DNA of 64,000 bases from Sinomonas cyclohexanicum (GCF_020886775.1 NZ_AP024525.1:2170001-2234000); one strand, 5' to 3'; shown: positions 14,845 to 24,371, counted from the stretch's first letter. Notes: a model not told the origin generated them from the letters alone. Made by a program: numbers and translations.

Positions 14845-16005
14845 TCAACCGCCCCGCAGGTCTCGGAGCCGGTCGAGGAGGTAGGACCTCTCCCCCGCCG
14901 CCGGCGCGAGGCGAGCCGCCTCCGCGAGCTCCCGAGCGGCGTCGTCCGTCCTCCCGAGCCGGCGGAGCAGGTCCGCCCGGACGGCGTGGAACACGTGGTA
15001 GCCGGACAGATCCAGCCCGTCGACGATCTCCAGGGCGGCGGCCGGCCCCTCGGCCTCGGCCACTGCGACGGCCCGGTTGAGCCGGGCCACGGACCCGGGC
15101 GCGGCCTCAAGGAGCAGGTCGTAGAGCCTCACGATGCGGGGCCAGTCCGTCGCGGCGGACGACGGCGAGGTGGCGTGCACCGCCTGGATGGCCGCCTGCA
15201 GCTGGTACGGCCCGACCCTGCCGCGCGCGAGACATGCCCGGACCAGGTCGGTGCCCTCGGCGATCAGTGCCGCGTCCCACCGCGACCGGTCCTGTTCAGC
15301 CAGCGGCACCAGGACTCCCCCGGGCCCTGCCCGCACCTCGCGCCGGGACTCGGACAGGAGCAGGAGGGCGAGCAGCCCCTGCGCCTCCGGCTCCTGGGGC
15401 ATAAGGCGCACGACGACGCGTGCGAGCCTCACTGCCTCGGCGCAGAGCCCGGCGCGCTCGGGCGGCTCCCCGAGGCCCGCCGAGTAGCCCTCGTTGTAGA
15501 TGAGGTAGATCACGGCGAGGACGCCCGCGAGCCGCTCCGGCAGTTCCTGCGCCGACGGGACCCGGTACGGGATGCGCGCATCCCGGATCTTCGCCTTCGC
15601 GCGCGAGATCCGCTGCCCCATCGTCGGCTCGGCGACGAGGAACGCGGAGGCGATCTGCGCCGTCGTGAGCCCCCCGATCACCCGCAGCGCGAGGGCGACG
15701 CGCGCCGGCATGCCCAGCGCGGGGTGGCAGCACGTGAACAACAGCTTGAGCCGGTCGTCGCCGAAGACGTCCTGTTCCGGGGCGGACCCGGGTTCGAGGA
15801 GGGCGGCAGCGGCCTCCTTCCCGTCACGGGCCGCCTCGCGCCGGAAGCGGTCGACGGCGCGCCGCCTCGCCGTGAGGATGATCCAGGCGCCGGGCTGCTC
15901 GGGCACGCCCTCGGACGCCCAGCGTTCTGTCGCCGCGGCGAACGCTTCCTGGACCGCGTCCTCCGCGAGTCCGAGGTCGCCCGTGGTGCGCAGGACGACG
16001 GACAC
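14845..16005 (-). CDS. ECF sigma factor with long C-terminal TPR-like extension (ECF42/SigJ-like)
   Basis: At least 386 residues. Sigma region 2 is GLAEDAVQEAFAAATERW plus ARRRAVDRFRRE. Region 4 is ARVALALRVIGGLTTAQIASAFL plus MGQRISRAKAKIR. A long helical C-terminal domain follows, with YLIYNEGYSAG, LNRAVAVAEAEGPAAAL and LLRRLGRTDDAARELAEAA, the DUF6596/TPR-like extension of this class. These sigma factors pair with YCII/DGPF proteins, exactly as here. The GTG at 16005 is the only standard start, yet about 20 further conserved-looking residues (TVAAVFRQEYGRAV) precede it in frame without ATG, GTG or TTG. The true start is therefore uncertain and may be non-standard. Confidence 0.8.
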   Translation of the reverse strand: MSVVLRTTGDLGLAEDAVQEAFAAATERWASEGVPEQPGAWIILTARRRAVDRFRREAARDGKEAAAALLEPGSAPEQDVFGDDRLKLLFTCCHPALGMPARVALALRVIGGLTTAQIASAFLVAEPTMGQRISRAKAKIRDARIPYRVPSAQELPERLAGVLAVIYLIYNEGYSAGLGEPPERAGLCAEAVRLARVVVRLMPQEPEAQGLLALLLLSESRREVRAGPGGVLVPLAEQDRSRWDAALIAEGTDLVRACLARGRVGPYQLQAAIQAVHATSPSSAATDWPRIVRLYDLLLEAAPGSVARLNRAVAVAEAEGPAAALEIVDGLDLSGYHVFHAVRADLLRRLGRTDDAARELAEAARLAPAAGERSYLLDRLRDLRGG

Positions 16006-16066
16006 CGCCCGGCCGTACTCCTGACGGAAGACGGCCGCGACGGTGTCCTCGACGGTGCCCAGGGCC

Positions 16067-16432
16067 TCAGCTTCCCGGGGTCGGCGAGGGAACGCCCGCG
16101 AACGGGCGCACCTCGATGGGCAGGCCGGTGATCTCCGCGAACCTGCGGCCCCAGACGAGGGCCGCGTCGAGGTCCGGCGCCTCGATGATGTCGAACCCGC
16201 CCATGTGCTCCTTGCCCTCGAGGTACGGTCCGTCGGTCACGAGCACCTCTTCCCCGGCGGCGCGCAGCACCGTCGCCGCGGACGCGTCGGCGAGCCCGTT
16301 GCCGTAGACGAAGGCCCCGGCGGCCTTGAGGTCGTCCGTGAGCTCGGCGAGCTTCGCCATGATCGGCGCGAGGAACTCGGGCGGCGGCACAACGCCGTCG
16401 GGCTGGTACATGCTGATGAGGTACTGTGTCAT
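16067..16432 (-). CDS. YCII-related DGPF-domain protein
   Basis: A 121-residue protein with the family signature VTDGPYLEGKEHMGGFDII in the middle and a ferredoxin-like alternation of strands and helices (MTQYLISMYQPDG at the start, DLDAALVWGRRF later). Proteins of this type are encoded immediately upstream of ECF41/ECF42-type sigma factors and may act as their partner or target; the biochemical role is not established. It is the first gene of the pair; the sigma-factor frame opens right after its stop at 16067. Confidence 0.8.
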   Translation of the reverse strand: MTQYLISMYQPDGVVPPPEFLAPIMAKLAELTDDLKAAGAFVYGNGLADASAATVLRAAGEEVLVTDGPYLEGKEHMGGFDIIEAPDLDAALVWGRRFAEITGLPIEVRPFAGVPSPTPGS

Positions 16433-16591
16433 GGCTCTCGCCTCCTGTGGGGTGGGGACCCCTGCGGTCCCTCGCCTACTGGACGAACGGGGCGCGTGGT
16501 TTTCGACAGGCCCCGCGCCGCCCAGGCGTCGAGCCGGCGGCGGTGGCCATGCCCGGCATGGGCACCGAGGCTAGCACCGTAGGGTGGAGGA

Positions 16592-16990
16592 ATGCAGTCC
16601 TCGTCAGCATCCCCCGCCCGGACCGCGGCACTCGCCGCAGTCGCCGATCTCGTCGTCGTGCTCGGCTTCGCGGCGACCGGCCGCGCCACCCACAATCTTG
16701 ACAGCCCCGTCCTCGGCGTGCTGGCCACGGCGTGGCCCTTCGTCGTCGGCCTTGCCGCCGCGTGGGCGGCGCTGCGGCTCTGGCGCCGCCCGTTGAGCGC
16801 GTGGCCCACAGGCGTCGTCGTGTGGCTCGGGACCTACGTCATCGGGATGCTCCTGCGCTGGGTCAGCGGAGGCGGGATGGCGGTGCCGTTCTTGCTCGTG
16901 GCACTCGGGACCCTCGGCGTGTTCCTCGTGGGGTGGCGCGCCGTCGTGCTCGGCGTGCGTGCGGGCCGTCGAGCCGCCGCCGACCGCTAG
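16592..16990 (+). CDS. DUF3054 family membrane protein
   Basis: A 132-residue protein with four predicted helices. Features that fit DUF3054 are AVADLVVVLGFAATGRATH in helix 1, WPFVVGLAAAWAAL in helix 2, and VWLGTYVIGMLLRWVSGGG in helix 3 with the Arg-Trp pair. The function of the family is unknown. It is divergent from the YCII/sigma pair and followed after 39 nt by the AsnC-domain gene. Confidence 0.75.
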   Translation: MQSSSASPARTAALAAVADLVVVLGFAATGRATHNLDSPVLGVLATAWPFVVGLAAAWAALRLWRRPLSAWPTGVVVWLGTYVIGMLLRWVSGGGMAVPFLLVALGTLGVFLVGWRAVVLGVRAGRRAAADR

Positions 16991-17029
16991 GCTGGTCCCA
17001 GGGAACGCCCCCTTGTCGAACGGAGGACC

Positions 17030-17308
17030 ATGATCACGGCATTCGTCTTCATCCAGACGGACTCGAAGAAGATTCCGGAGGCTGCCGAGAAAATCTCCGC
17101 GATCCCGGGGATCAGCGAGGTCTACTCCGTCACAGGCGAATGGGACCTCATCGCGATCGCGCGCGTGCGCCAGCATGAGGACCTCGCCGATGTCGTGGCG
17201 GACCAGCTCTCCAAGGTGGACGGCGTGCTCGAGACGACCACGCACATTGCCTTCCGCGCCTATTCGCGCCACGACCTCGACGCCGCCTTCTCGCTCGGGC
17301 TCACCTGA
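17030..17308 (+). CDS. Lrp/AsnC ligand-binding (RAM) domain protein without HTH
   Basis: A 92-residue protein made only of the AsnC-type effector domain: a first strand AFVFIQTDSKKIPE, then IPGISEVYSVTGEWDLIAIARV, the central VTGxxD pattern, and a C-terminal FRAYSRHDLDAAFSLG. Such stand-alone domains oligomerise and may bind amino acids or titrate full Lrp proteins. The ribosome binding site GGAGG lies just upstream. It sits next to trpD but points towards it, with a terminator between. Confidence 0.8.
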   Translation: MITAFVFIQTDSKKIPEAAEKISAIPGISEVYSVTGEWDLIAIARVRQHEDLADVVADQLSKVDGVLETTTHIAFRAYSRHDLDAAFSLGLT

Positions 17309-17330
17309 GCTCTCGGGACCGCGACGAGGA

Positions 17331-17355
17331 GCCGGGCCGTGACTCACGGCCCGGC
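17331..17355. terminator. Bidirectional terminator between the AsnC-domain gene and trpD
   Basis: A perfect 11-bp stem GCCGGGCCGTG/CACGGCCCGGC (17331-17341 with 17345-17355) with a 3-nt loop lies between two convergent genes. Confidence 0.75.
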
Positions 17356-17387
17356 CCCTCGTGCATCCGGCGTCAGACTGGCCTGAA

Positions 17388-18458
17388 TCAGGCCTGGGTG
17401 AAGTCGACCCAGCACTGGAGCGCCCGTGCGGCCGCCCCGGAATCGATGGACTCCTCAGCGCGGCGCTTCGCTGCTGCAAGGCGGTCGAGAAGCGGTCCGA
17501 CCGCATCGAGGTCGTAGGCCACGAGGCCCGCGGCGGCGTTGAGCACCACGGCGTCGCGCACAGGCCCGCGCTCGCCCGCCAGAGTGCGCCTCACGACCTC
17601 CGCGTTGTGGGCGGCGTCCCCGCCACGCAGGTCGTCGAGCGTGGCGCGCGGGATGCCGAGGTCAGCGGGGTCGAGCACCGACTCCTCCAATTTGCCGTCG
17701 CGCACCTCCCAGACGCGGGACGTCGTCGTGATCGTCAGCTCGTCGAGGCCGTCGTCGCCGCGGAACACGAGCCCACGGCTCCCGCGCTCGGCAAGCACGC
17801 CGGCGATGAGTGGGGCCATCCGCGGGTCGGCGGCCCCGACGGCCGAGGCCTGCACGCTCGCGGGGTTGGTCAGCGGGCCGAGGATGTTGAAGATCGTCGG
17901 GATCGCGAGTTCCTTGCGCGGCACTGCGGTGAAGCGGAACGACGGGTGGAACACCTGCGCGAAGCAGAACGTGATCCCGCACTCCTCAGCGGCCTCGGCC
18001 ACCTGGCCGACGCTCATGTCAAGGCGGACCCCGAGCGCCTCGAGCACGTCGGCGGAGCCGGAGGAGGACGACGCCGCGCGGTTGCCGTGCTTGACGACCT
18101 TAGCCCCCGCGCCCGCCATCACGAGCGCCGCGGTGCTCGAGATGTTCACCGTGTTCTGCTGGTCCCCGCCGGTGCCGACGATGTCGAGCTTCTCGCCGGA
18201 GATCGAGATCGGGGTTGCCCTCGCGACCATTCCCTTGACGAGGCCGGCGAGTTCGTCAACCGTCTCGCCCTTCGCCTTGAGGCCGACGAGGAACCCGGCG
18301 ATCTGCGAATCCGTCGCATCCCCGGCCATGATCGTGTCCATCGCCCATGCCGTCTCCGTCTGGCTGAGGTCCCTGCCGGCCACGAGGGATCCGATGAGCG
18401 AACGCCACGAAGGCTGGGTCGGAGCGGCAGGTCCGCTGCCGGAAGCGTCGATAGTCAC
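17388..18458 (-). CDS. trpD: Anthranilate phosphoribosyltransferase
   Basis: A 356-residue enzyme of tryptophan synthesis that transfers phosphoribose from PRPP to anthranilate. The PRPP loop [14 protein letters not shown], the [24 protein letters not shown] region and the metal-binding DGLDELT motif are all present. The length is normal. The GTG at 18458 gives the usual N-terminus; the frame is open much further upstream but that part is not TrpD. It stands alone here, without other trp genes, as is common in this group. It is transcribed away from the ctaE promoter. Confidence 0.93.
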   Translation of the reverse strand: MTIDASGSGPAAPTQPSWRSLIGSLVAGRDLSQTETAWAMDTIMAGDATDSQIAGFLVGLKAKGETVDELAGLVKGMVARATPISISGEKLDIVGTGGDQQNTVNISSTAALVMAGAGAKVVKHGNRAASSSSGSADVLEALGVRLDMSVGQVAEAAEECGITFCFAQVFHPSFRFTAVPRKELAIPTIFNILGPLTNPASVQASAVGAADPRMAPLIAGVLAERGSRGLVFRGDDGLDELTITTTSRVWEVRDGKLEESVLDPADLGIPRATLDDLRGGDAAHNAEVVRRTLAGERGPVRDAVVLNAAAGLVAYDLDAVGPLLDRLAAAKRRAEESIDSGAAARALQCWVDFTQA

Positions 18459-18555
18459 GCCTCTGATGCTATCCACCGGCGCAAACGTGACCCAAACAGC
18501 CGGGGTCCGTGACACGCGCTCTGCCGCGGAGGGCCGCGGATCCGCATGATTTCGA

Positions 18556-18629
18556 GGGTTTGTAGAAAAAGTTCCCAGATCGTGCGGTTCGCGTTGGGCG
18601 AACCCGGGGTTTGTAGACATAATGTCCTT
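18556..18629 (+). promoter_or_regulatory. ctaE-qcrCAB promoter, predicted leaderless, with 11-bp direct repeats
   Basis: TTGGGC (18594-18599) and CATAAT (18618-18623) are 18 nt apart, and a start point 7 nt later would fall on the GTG at 18630. The direct repeat GGGTTTGTAGA occurs at 18556-18566 and 18607-18617, the second just before the -10 box. It may be a regulator site. Confidence 0.55.
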
Positions 18630-19268
18630 GTGACGACAGCGACTCATGCCCCGACAACCCCGGCACATCCCACGCTGAATCGCCCCAACATGGTCTCTGT
18701 CGGGACCGTGGTGTGGCTGTCCAGCGAGCTGATGTTCTTCGCCGGCCTCTTCGCCATGTACTTCTCCCTGCGGGCCGCCTCGAGCGACCTGTGGTCTGAG
18801 GAGACGGCCAAGCTCAACTTCCCGTTCGCCCTGGTGAACACCATCGTCCTCGTGGCGAGCTCCTTCACCTGCCAGATGGGCGTCTTCGCCGCCGAGCGAC
18901 TCCAGCCCCGCCGCACCGGCGGCGTCTTCGCGTTTGCCAAGTGGGGCATGGTCGAGTGGTTCGTCCTGACGTTCCTCATGGGCACGTTCTTCGTGGCGGG
19001 CCAGTCCACCGAGTACGCGATGCTCGTCTCCGAGCACGTGACCCTGGATGCGAATGCGTACGGTTCCGCCTTCTACATCACCACTGGCTTCCACGGCCTG
19101 CACGTGATGGGCGGCCTCGTCGCCTTCCTCTTCATCATCGGACGCGCCTTCGCCGCCAAGCGGTTCGGCCACTACGAGGCCACCTCGGCCATCGTCACCT
19201 CGTACTACTGGCACTTCGTCGACGTCGTCTGGATCGGGCTCTTCCTGGTCATCTACGTCCTCAAGTAG
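18630..19268 (+). CDS. ctaE: Cytochrome c oxidase (aa3) subunit III
   Basis: A 212-residue membrane protein of the aa3 oxidase that forms a supercomplex with cytochrome bc1. Five helices are visible, beginning with [20 protein letters not shown] and ending with [19 protein letters not shown], both hallmarks of subunit [15 protein letters not shown] carries the conserved histidines. The GTG at 18630 matches the usual N-terminus and coincides with the predicted transcription start. It is followed after 70 nt by qcrC, the usual actinobacterial order ctaE-qcrC-qcrA-qcrB. Confidence 0.95.
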   Translation: MTTATHAPTTPAHPTLNRPNMVSVGTVVWLSSELMFFAGLFAMYFSLRAASSDLWSEETAKLNFPFALVNTIVLVASSFTCQMGVFAAERLQPRRTGGVFAFAKWGMVEWFVLTFLMGTFFVAGQSTEYAMLVSEHVTLDANAYGSAFYITTGFHGLHVMGGLVAFLFIIGRAFAAKRFGHYEATSAIVTSYYWHFVDVVWIGLFLVIYVLK

Positions 19269-19338
19269 CCCGCAGCACACCAGCAGATTTCGGAACCGCG
19301 CCGTAGGGCGGCGGCAGGAAACGGATAGGAACGGATTC

Positions 19339-20124
19339 GTGAAGGCACTCTCGCAGAAGCGGCGTCACCCGCTAGCAGTCATCGCACTGTTGGTCATGGG
19401 GCTGCTGCTGACCGGCGGAATGTACGCAATGATCAGCACCGCCAATCAGGCCAAGGCAGACACCAGCTTCTCGGCATCGGATGTCAGCGAGGGTCAGAAG
19501 CTCTTTGTCGCCAACTGCGCGACCTGCCACGGGATGGGGGCCTCCGGCACCGCCGCCGGGCCGTCGCTCGTGGGCGTCGGCGCAGCTGCCGTGGACTTCC
19601 AGGTCGGCACCGGCCGCATGCCCATGCAGATGAACGGCCCGCAGGCGCAGAAGAAGCCCGTCCAGTTCAGCGACGAGCAGACCAAGCAGCTCAGCGCCTA
19701 CGTCGCGTCGCTGGCCCCCGGCCCGGCCCTCCCGGACCAGTCCATGCTCGACGGCAAGGGCGACGCCACCCACGGCGGAGAGCTGTTCCGCGTGAACTGC
19801 GCGATGTGCCACAACGCGGCCGCTGCCGGCGGAGCGCTGACGCAGGGCAAGTTCGCGCCGTCGCTCGCCGGTGTGAGCGCGCAGCACATCTACGAGGCGA
19901 TGGCCACCGGCCCGCAGAACATGCCGGTCTTCTCGGACGCCAACATCTCGCCTGAGGGCAAGCGCGACATCATCACGTTCCTCCAGACCATCGAGACCCA
20001 GGGCTCGCCCGGCGGCGCCGACCTCGGCTCGCTCGGCCCGGTCTCCGAGGGCCTGTTCGTGTGGGTTGCCGGCCTCGGCGTCATCATCGCCTTCACGATC
20101 TGGCTGACGTCTCGCACGTCCTGA
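19339..20124 (+). CDS. qcrC: Cytochrome bc1 complex dihaem cytochrome c subunit
   Basis: A 261-residue protein. An N-terminal signal anchor (about 12-36) precedes two haem c domains with CATCH (about 59-63) and CAMCH (about 154-158). A C-terminal membrane helix follows ([17 protein letters not shown]). In actinobacteria this dihaem subunit replaces the soluble cytochrome c and passes electrons from the Rieske protein directly to the CuA site of CtaC. The start is GTG. It lies between ctaE and qcrA. Confidence 0.95.
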   Translation: MKALSQKRRHPLAVIALLVMGLLLTGGMYAMISTANQAKADTSFSASDVSEGQKLFVANCATCHGMGASGTAAGPSLVGVGAAAVDFQVGTGRMPMQMNGPQAQKKPVQFSDEQTKQLSAYVASLAPGPALPDQSMLDGKGDATHGGELFRVNCAMCHNAAAAGGALTQGKFAPSLAGVSAQHIYEAMATGPQNMPVFSDANISPEGKRDIITFLQTIETQGSPGGADLGSLGPVSEGLFVWVAGLGVIIAFTIWLTSRTS

Positions 20125-20219
20125 CGCATCAGCGCAGCGCAGTATGAGCCGTCCAGGTGGCGGCATAGATTTGAACATCGTCCCCGGACCGCCGGGGGCC
20201 AGGAAGGATGAGGGGAATT

Positions 20220-21266
20220 ATGGGCAACCATAGTGACGGTTCTCCGCAGAGCGGGGGCGCCGTAGCTACGGCTGGTCAGAGAGAGAAGTTCGCGGACCCG
20301 GGACTCCCGCCGCATCGTCTCCGTCTGGCCGACACCGACCCCAGGGCTGCGAAGCGCGCTGAGCGCCAGGTCACGATACTGTTCATCATCTCGGTGATCG
20401 GAACCGTCGTGTTCCTCGTGTCCTACTTCGCCATCGACTTGGACCGCGAATCGACGATCGCGACCGTGCGCCTGCAGAACATCCTGCTCGGCATCGGCAC
20501 CGCCTTCGCGATGCTCGGCATCGGCACGGGCATCGTCCACTGGGCCAAGGCCCTCATGCCGGACCATGAGGTCTCGGAGTCCCGCCATGCGGTGCGGACC
20601 GAGGAAGACCGCGTCGCAGCCGTGAAGATCGTCGATGACATCATCGAGGAGACGGGCATCAAGCGCCGCCCGCTGATCCGCAACACCCTCATCGGTGCGA
20701 TCGCCCTGGCGCCCCTGCCGGCACTCGCGGTCTTCGGTGACCTGGGGCCCAACGCGAAGGACGTCCTCCGCCACACCATGTGGGCACCGAAGGACGGCAA
20801 GAAGATCCGTCTCACCCGCGACCCCGATGGCACCCCCATCAAGGCATCGGACGTCACGATCGGCTCGGCGTTCCATGTGATCCCCGAGGGCCTGAATGAC
20901 CTGACCGAGGGCAAGCTCAACGAGAAGGCCAAGGCCGTGGTCCTGCTCATGCGCCTCAACCCCTCCGATCTCCACATCTCGGCCGGGCGCGAGAACTGGA
21001 GCTACAACGGCATCGTTGCCTACTCGAAGATCTGCACCCACGTGGGCTGCCCCGTTGCCCTGTACGAGCAGCAGACGCACCACCTGCTGTGCCCGTGCCA
21101 CCAGTCGACCTTCGACCTGACGCACGAGTGCGCCGTCATCTTCGGCCCGGCGAGCCGGCCACTGCCCCAGCTGCCGATTGAGGTCGACGCGGAGGGCTAC
21201 CTCGTGGCGAGCTCCGACTTCCACGAACCTGTTGGACCTAGCTACTGGGAGCGTGAGTACTCGTGA
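20220..21266 (+). CDS. qcrA: Cytochrome bc1 complex Rieske iron-sulfur subunit
   Basis: A 348-residue protein with the long actinobacterial N-terminus: about three membrane helices (around 45-65, 85-110 and 160-185) before the Rieske domain. The [2Fe-2S] ligands are CTHVGCP and CPCHQSTF. It takes electrons from menaquinol at the Qo site. The ATG at 20220 has GAGGGG upstream; an ATG at 20208 is possible. Its stop overlaps the qcrB start by 4 nt (GTGA), so the two are translationally coupled. Confidence 0.94.
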   Translation: MGNHSDGSPQSGGAVATAGQREKFADPGLPPHRLRLADTDPRAAKRAERQVTILFIISVIGTVVFLVSYFAIDLDRESTIATVRLQNILLGIGTAFAMLGIGTGIVHWAKALMPDHEVSESRHAVRTEEDRVAAVKIVDDIIEETGIKRRPLIRNTLIGAIALAPLPALAVFGDLGPNAKDVLRHTMWAPKDGKKIRLTRDPDGTPIKASDVTIGSAFHVIPEGLNDLTEGKLNEKAKAVVLLMRLNPSDLHISAGRENWSYNGIVAYSKICTHVGCPVALYEQQTHHLLCPCHQSTFDLTHECAVIFGPASRPLPQLPIEVDAEGYLVASSDFHEPVGPSYWEREYS

Positions 21267-22945
21267 GCGGCGCAACGGCCCCTACCTACCAGCCTCCGAC
21301 CAAGGTCGGGCGCATCGCCGACTTCGTCGACCAGCGCACCGGCACGTCGTCGATCGTCCGTGAGTTCGGCCGCAAGGTCTTCCCCGACCACTGGTCGTTC
21401 ATGTTCGGCGAGGTGGCGCTCTACTGCTTCGTCATCCTGCTGCTGTCGGGCACCTTCCTGACCTTCTTCTTCGACCCGTCGATGGCTGAGACGCACTACG
21501 ACGGTGCCTATGTGCCGCTCCGCGGCATGGAGATGTCGGTCGCCTACCAGTCCTCGCTGCACATCTCGTTCGAGGTCCGCGGCGGCCTGTTCATGCGCCA
21601 GGTCCACCACTGGGCAGCGCTGCTGTTCGTGGCCGCGATGAGCGTGCACATGCTGCGTGTGTTCTTCACGGGCGCATTCCGCAAGCCGCGCGAGATGAAC
21701 TGGGTGATCGGCGGCGTGCTGCTCATTCTGGGCATGGCTGCGGGCTTCACGGGCTACTCGCTCCCGGATGACCTGCTTTCGGGCAACGGCCTCCGCATCA
21801 TCGACGGCGTGATCAAGTCGATCCCGGTGATCGGGACGTGGATCTCGATGTTCCTGTTCGGCGGGGAGTTCCCGGGGACCGCGATCATCGGGCGCCTGTA
21901 CGTGCTGCACATCCTGCTCGTGCCTGCGATGATCCTGCTGTTCGTCGCGCTCCACCTTGTCTTCGTGGTGGTCCACAAGCACACGCAGTACCCCGGCCCG
22001 GGCCGCAACGACGGCAATGTCGTCGGCTACCCCCTCGGCCCGGTCTACGCGGCCAAGGCCGGCGGGTTCTTCTTCATCGTGTTCGGGGTCGTAGCCATGA
22101 TGGCCGCGTTCTTCACGATCAACCCGATCTGGAACTACGGCCCGTACGATCCCTCCCCCGTGTCCGCCGGTACCCAGCCGGACTGGTACATCGGATGGGT
22201 CGACGGCGCCCTCCGCCTTATGCCGGGTGTGCTCGGCGGGTTGGACGGCTACCGGCAGCACTTCGAGTTCGTGATCGGCCAGCAGACCCTCACGCTCAAC
22301 GTGCTCCTCCCGGCTCTGGTCCCCGCGGGCCTTGTGTTCACAGTGCTGTTCACGTACCCGTGGATCGAGCGTTGGATCACCAAGGACGAGCGCGAGCACC
22401 ACGTGCTGGACCGCCCGCGGAATGCCCCGACGCGGACCGCGATCGGCATGGCCGGCTTCACGTTCTACTGCGTCATGTGGGCGGCGGCGTCGTCCGACCT
22501 CATCGCGACCCACTTCCATGTCGCGCTGAACGACGTCACGTATTGGCTGCGTGCACTGTTCTTCGTCGGACCGATCATCGCGTTCGTCGTCACGAAGCGA
22601 ATCGCCCTGGCCCTCCAGCGGAAGGACCGTGAGATCGCGCTCCACGGGCGGGAAACCGGTCGCATCGTCCGGCTCCCCCACGGCGAGTTCATCGAGGTGC
22701 ACGCCCCGCTCGACGAGTACAAGCGCTACAAGCTCGTGGGCTTCGAGTCCCCCGAGATCCTTCCGGCCCAGCCGAACGCGAAGGGCGTCGTCGACCGCAA
22801 GGAGCGCCGCCGCGCGAGGTTCTCGAAGTGGTTCTTCGAGGATCGCGTTGCTCCCGCGACGCCCGCAGAGCTCGAGGCTGCCCATGCTCACGGGCATCAC
22901 GAGGCCATCGAGTCGCACGAGGAGGTCAAGAGCCTCGGCCACTGA
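21263..22945 (+). CDS. qcrB: Cytochrome bc1 complex cytochrome b subunit
   Basis: A 560-residue membrane protein with b-type haem ligands in helices II and IV (VHHWAALLFVAAMSVHMLRV and LHILLVPAMILLFVALHLVF). The quinol-site PDWYIGW motif is present, corresponding to PEWY. The C-terminus has a long charged cytoplasmic extension (about 430-560), typical of actinobacterial QcrB. It carries electrons across the membrane between the two quinone sites and is the target of bc1 inhibitors in related bacteria. Last gene of the operon; a very strong hairpin follows. Confidence 0.95.
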   Translation: MSGATAPTYQPPTKVGRIADFVDQRTGTSSIVREFGRKVFPDHWSFMFGEVALYCFVILLLSGTFLTFFFDPSMAETHYDGAYVPLRGMEMSVAYQSSLHISFEVRGGLFMRQVHHWAALLFVAAMSVHMLRVFFTGAFRKPREMNWVIGGVLLILGMAAGFTGYSLPDDLLSGNGLRIIDGVIKSIPVIGTWISMFLFGGEFPGTAIIGRLYVLHILLVPAMILLFVALHLVFVVVHKHTQYPGPGRNDGNVVGYPLGPVYAAKAGGFFFIVFGVVAMMAAFFTINPIWNYGPYDPSPVSAGTQPDWYIGWVDGALRLMPGVLGGLDGYRQHFEFVIGQQTLTLNVLLPALVPAGLVFTVLFTYPWIERWITKDEREHHVLDRPRNAPTRTAIGMAGFTFYCVMWAAASSDLIATHFHVALNDVTYWLRALFFVGPIIAFVVTKRIALALQRKDREIALHGRETGRIVRLPHGEFIEVHAPLDEYKRYKLVGFESPEILPAQPNAKGVVDRKERRRARFSKWFFEDRVAPATPAELEAAHAHGHHEAIESHEEVKSLGH

Positions 22946-22963
22946 GCTGGCTGTCGTCGCTCA

Positions 22964-23009
22964 CAGAGGGAGGGCCCCCACACCACACGGTGTGGGGGCC
23001 CTCCCTCTG
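22964..23009. terminator. Very strong terminator after qcrB
   Basis: A perfect 21-bp stem (22964-22984 with 22989-23009) closes a 4-nt ACAC loop, the longest perfect hairpin noticed here. It separates the converging qcrB and GntR genes. Confidence 0.85.
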
Positions 23010-23041
23010 CCTGCTGCCCTCTCCTGAGCCGCTGACGGCGC

Positions 23042-23833
23042 TCAGGGGGCCTGAAATCGCTGTGATGAGTACTTGCGCGGCGAACGTATGCCAGGGCGCT
23101 GAAGCGGCACCCAGAGCTTGTATCTGTCGGCGCGATAGTACGAGACCGAGTAGTCGACCACCGACTTCGCAACGTAGGCGTGCCGCTGGATCTTCAGGAG
23201 GGGCGAGCCCATCTCGACGTTGAGCAGGCGGGCCGTCGACGGCGATGCAGCCGTCGCCTCGATCGTGTCCTCGCCCCATTCCATGATGAGGCCGTAGCGC
23301 TCGCTCAGGACCTGGTACAGCGAGGTGGGGGCAGGGCCGTCCACGATGCCGGGTACCCTACTGGCCACGATGTAGTTTTCATCCACGCTCATGGGCTCCT
23401 TGTCCGCGAGCAGGAGGCGACGGAACCGTACGACAGGCGTCCCCTCGTCGATCTGGAGCTCCCGTGCGAGGTAGGCAGACGCGCCGATCTGCTCGAAGCT
23501 CAGGACGCGCGCGTCAGGCACCATCCCCCGCCGCTGCATCTCCTCCGAATAGGACGTCAGCTTCATCTGGAGGTCCAGCTTCGGCCTGCTGACGAACGTG
23601 CCGAGGCCCACTATGCGGTCCAGTACTCCCTCGGCCACGAGGGCGTCAATGGCCTGGCGGACTGTCATCCGAGCTACGCCGAAGCGCAGCGAGAGATCGC
23701 GTTCCGAAGGCAGCGCTGCCCCCGGCGCTAGCTTGGTCGTGATATGGGATCGAAGAATCTCACGCAGCTGAATGTACATCGCAATCTTCGATGTACGGTC
23801 GAGCTCGCCATCGATCCCTTCGGCGTGGTGCAC
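23042..23833 (-). CDS. GntR/HutC-family transcription regulator with UTRA domain
   Basis: A 263-residue regulator. The winged-helix domain (about 15-82) shows YIQLREILRSHI, LPSERDLSLRFGVARMTVRQAIDALV and GLGTFVSRP, all typical of GntR. The UTRA effector domain follows (VLSFEQIGASAYLARELQ, PVVRFRRLLLADKEPM, VDYSVSYYRADRYKLWV). HutC-type proteins sense sugar phosphates, amino-sugar phosphates or histidine derivatives; the ligand cannot be read here. No transporter or catabolic operon is adjacent, so the target is elsewhere. The GTG start has AGGAGG just upstream. Confidence 0.88.
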   Translation of the reverse strand: MHHAEGIDGELDRTSKIAMYIQLREILRSHITTKLAPGAALPSERDLSLRFGVARMTVRQAIDALVAEGVLDRIVGLGTFVSRPKLDLQMKLTSYSEEMQRRGMVPDARVLSFEQIGASAYLARELQIDEGTPVVRFRRLLLADKEPMSVDENYIVASRVPGIVDGPAPTSLYQVLSERYGLIMEWGEDTIEATAASPSTARLLNVEMGSPLLKIQRHAYVAKSVVDYSVSYYRADRYKLWVPLQRPGIRSPRKYSSQRFQAP

Positions 23834-23910
23834 AGTCCTCCTCGAACGTTCCTGATCTCAATCCTGACACATGCGCGGCGGCCCGGAGCTACGTGCACCG
23901 GGACGCAGAA

Positions 23911-23954
23911 AGGCCGATGGCCAGCACCCCAGAAGGGGTACTGGCCATCGGCCT
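23911..23954. terminator. Terminator of the ctaC-ctaD-ctaF operon
   Basis: A 14-bp stem (23911-23924 with 23941-23954) is extended inside by a CACCCC/GGGGTA pairing around an AGAA loop. It lies 15 nt beyond the ctaF stop on the minus strand and upstream of the GntR promoter. Confidence 0.8.
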
Positions 23955-23969
23955 CTGCAGTACCGAGTG

Positions 23970-24371
23970 TCAGTGCGCGTGGTCTCCGCGGCTGTATTCG
24001 AAGACCCATCCGACGAGTGCCACCAGAGCGATGCCAGCGCCGATGAAGAGGATCCACCAGCCCACGGCCACACCGAGGAAGCTGATCGCGGCGGAGGCGC
24101 CGAGCACGAGCGGCCACCAGCTCCACGGGCTGAAGTGCCCCTGCTCGCCGGCACCCTCATGGATCTCGGCGTCATCGCGGTCCTCGGGCCGCAGGCCGAC
24201 GCGTCGGCCGGTGAGCATGAGGTAGGAGCTGATCATGATGCCCAGACCGAAGCAGAGGAGGAGGGCGAGGATGCCCACCCACTCCTTCCACTCCACCAGG
24301 AAGCCGTAGACAATCGCCACAGGCAGGAAGAACACGCCCACGATGGCGAAGATCATGGTTTCGATTTTCAC
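23970..24371 (-). CDS. ctaF: Cytochrome c oxidase subunit IV, actinobacterial type
   Basis: A 133-residue membrane protein with four helices: two at the N-terminus ([20 protein letters not shown] and a second at about 33-53) and two after a hydrophilic loop ([15 protein letters not shown] and [19 protein letters not shown]). This is the small structural subunit of the actinobacterial aa3 oxidase. The GTG start overlaps the ctaD stop (GTGA), so translation is coupled to ctaD. Confidence 0.93.
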   Translation of the reverse strand: MKIETMIFAIVGVFFLPVAIVYGFLVEWKEWVGILALLLCFGLGIMISSYLMLTGRRVGLRPEDRDDAEIHEGAGEQGHFSPWSWWPLVLGASAAISFLGVAVGWWILFIGAGIALVALVGWVFEYSRGDHAH

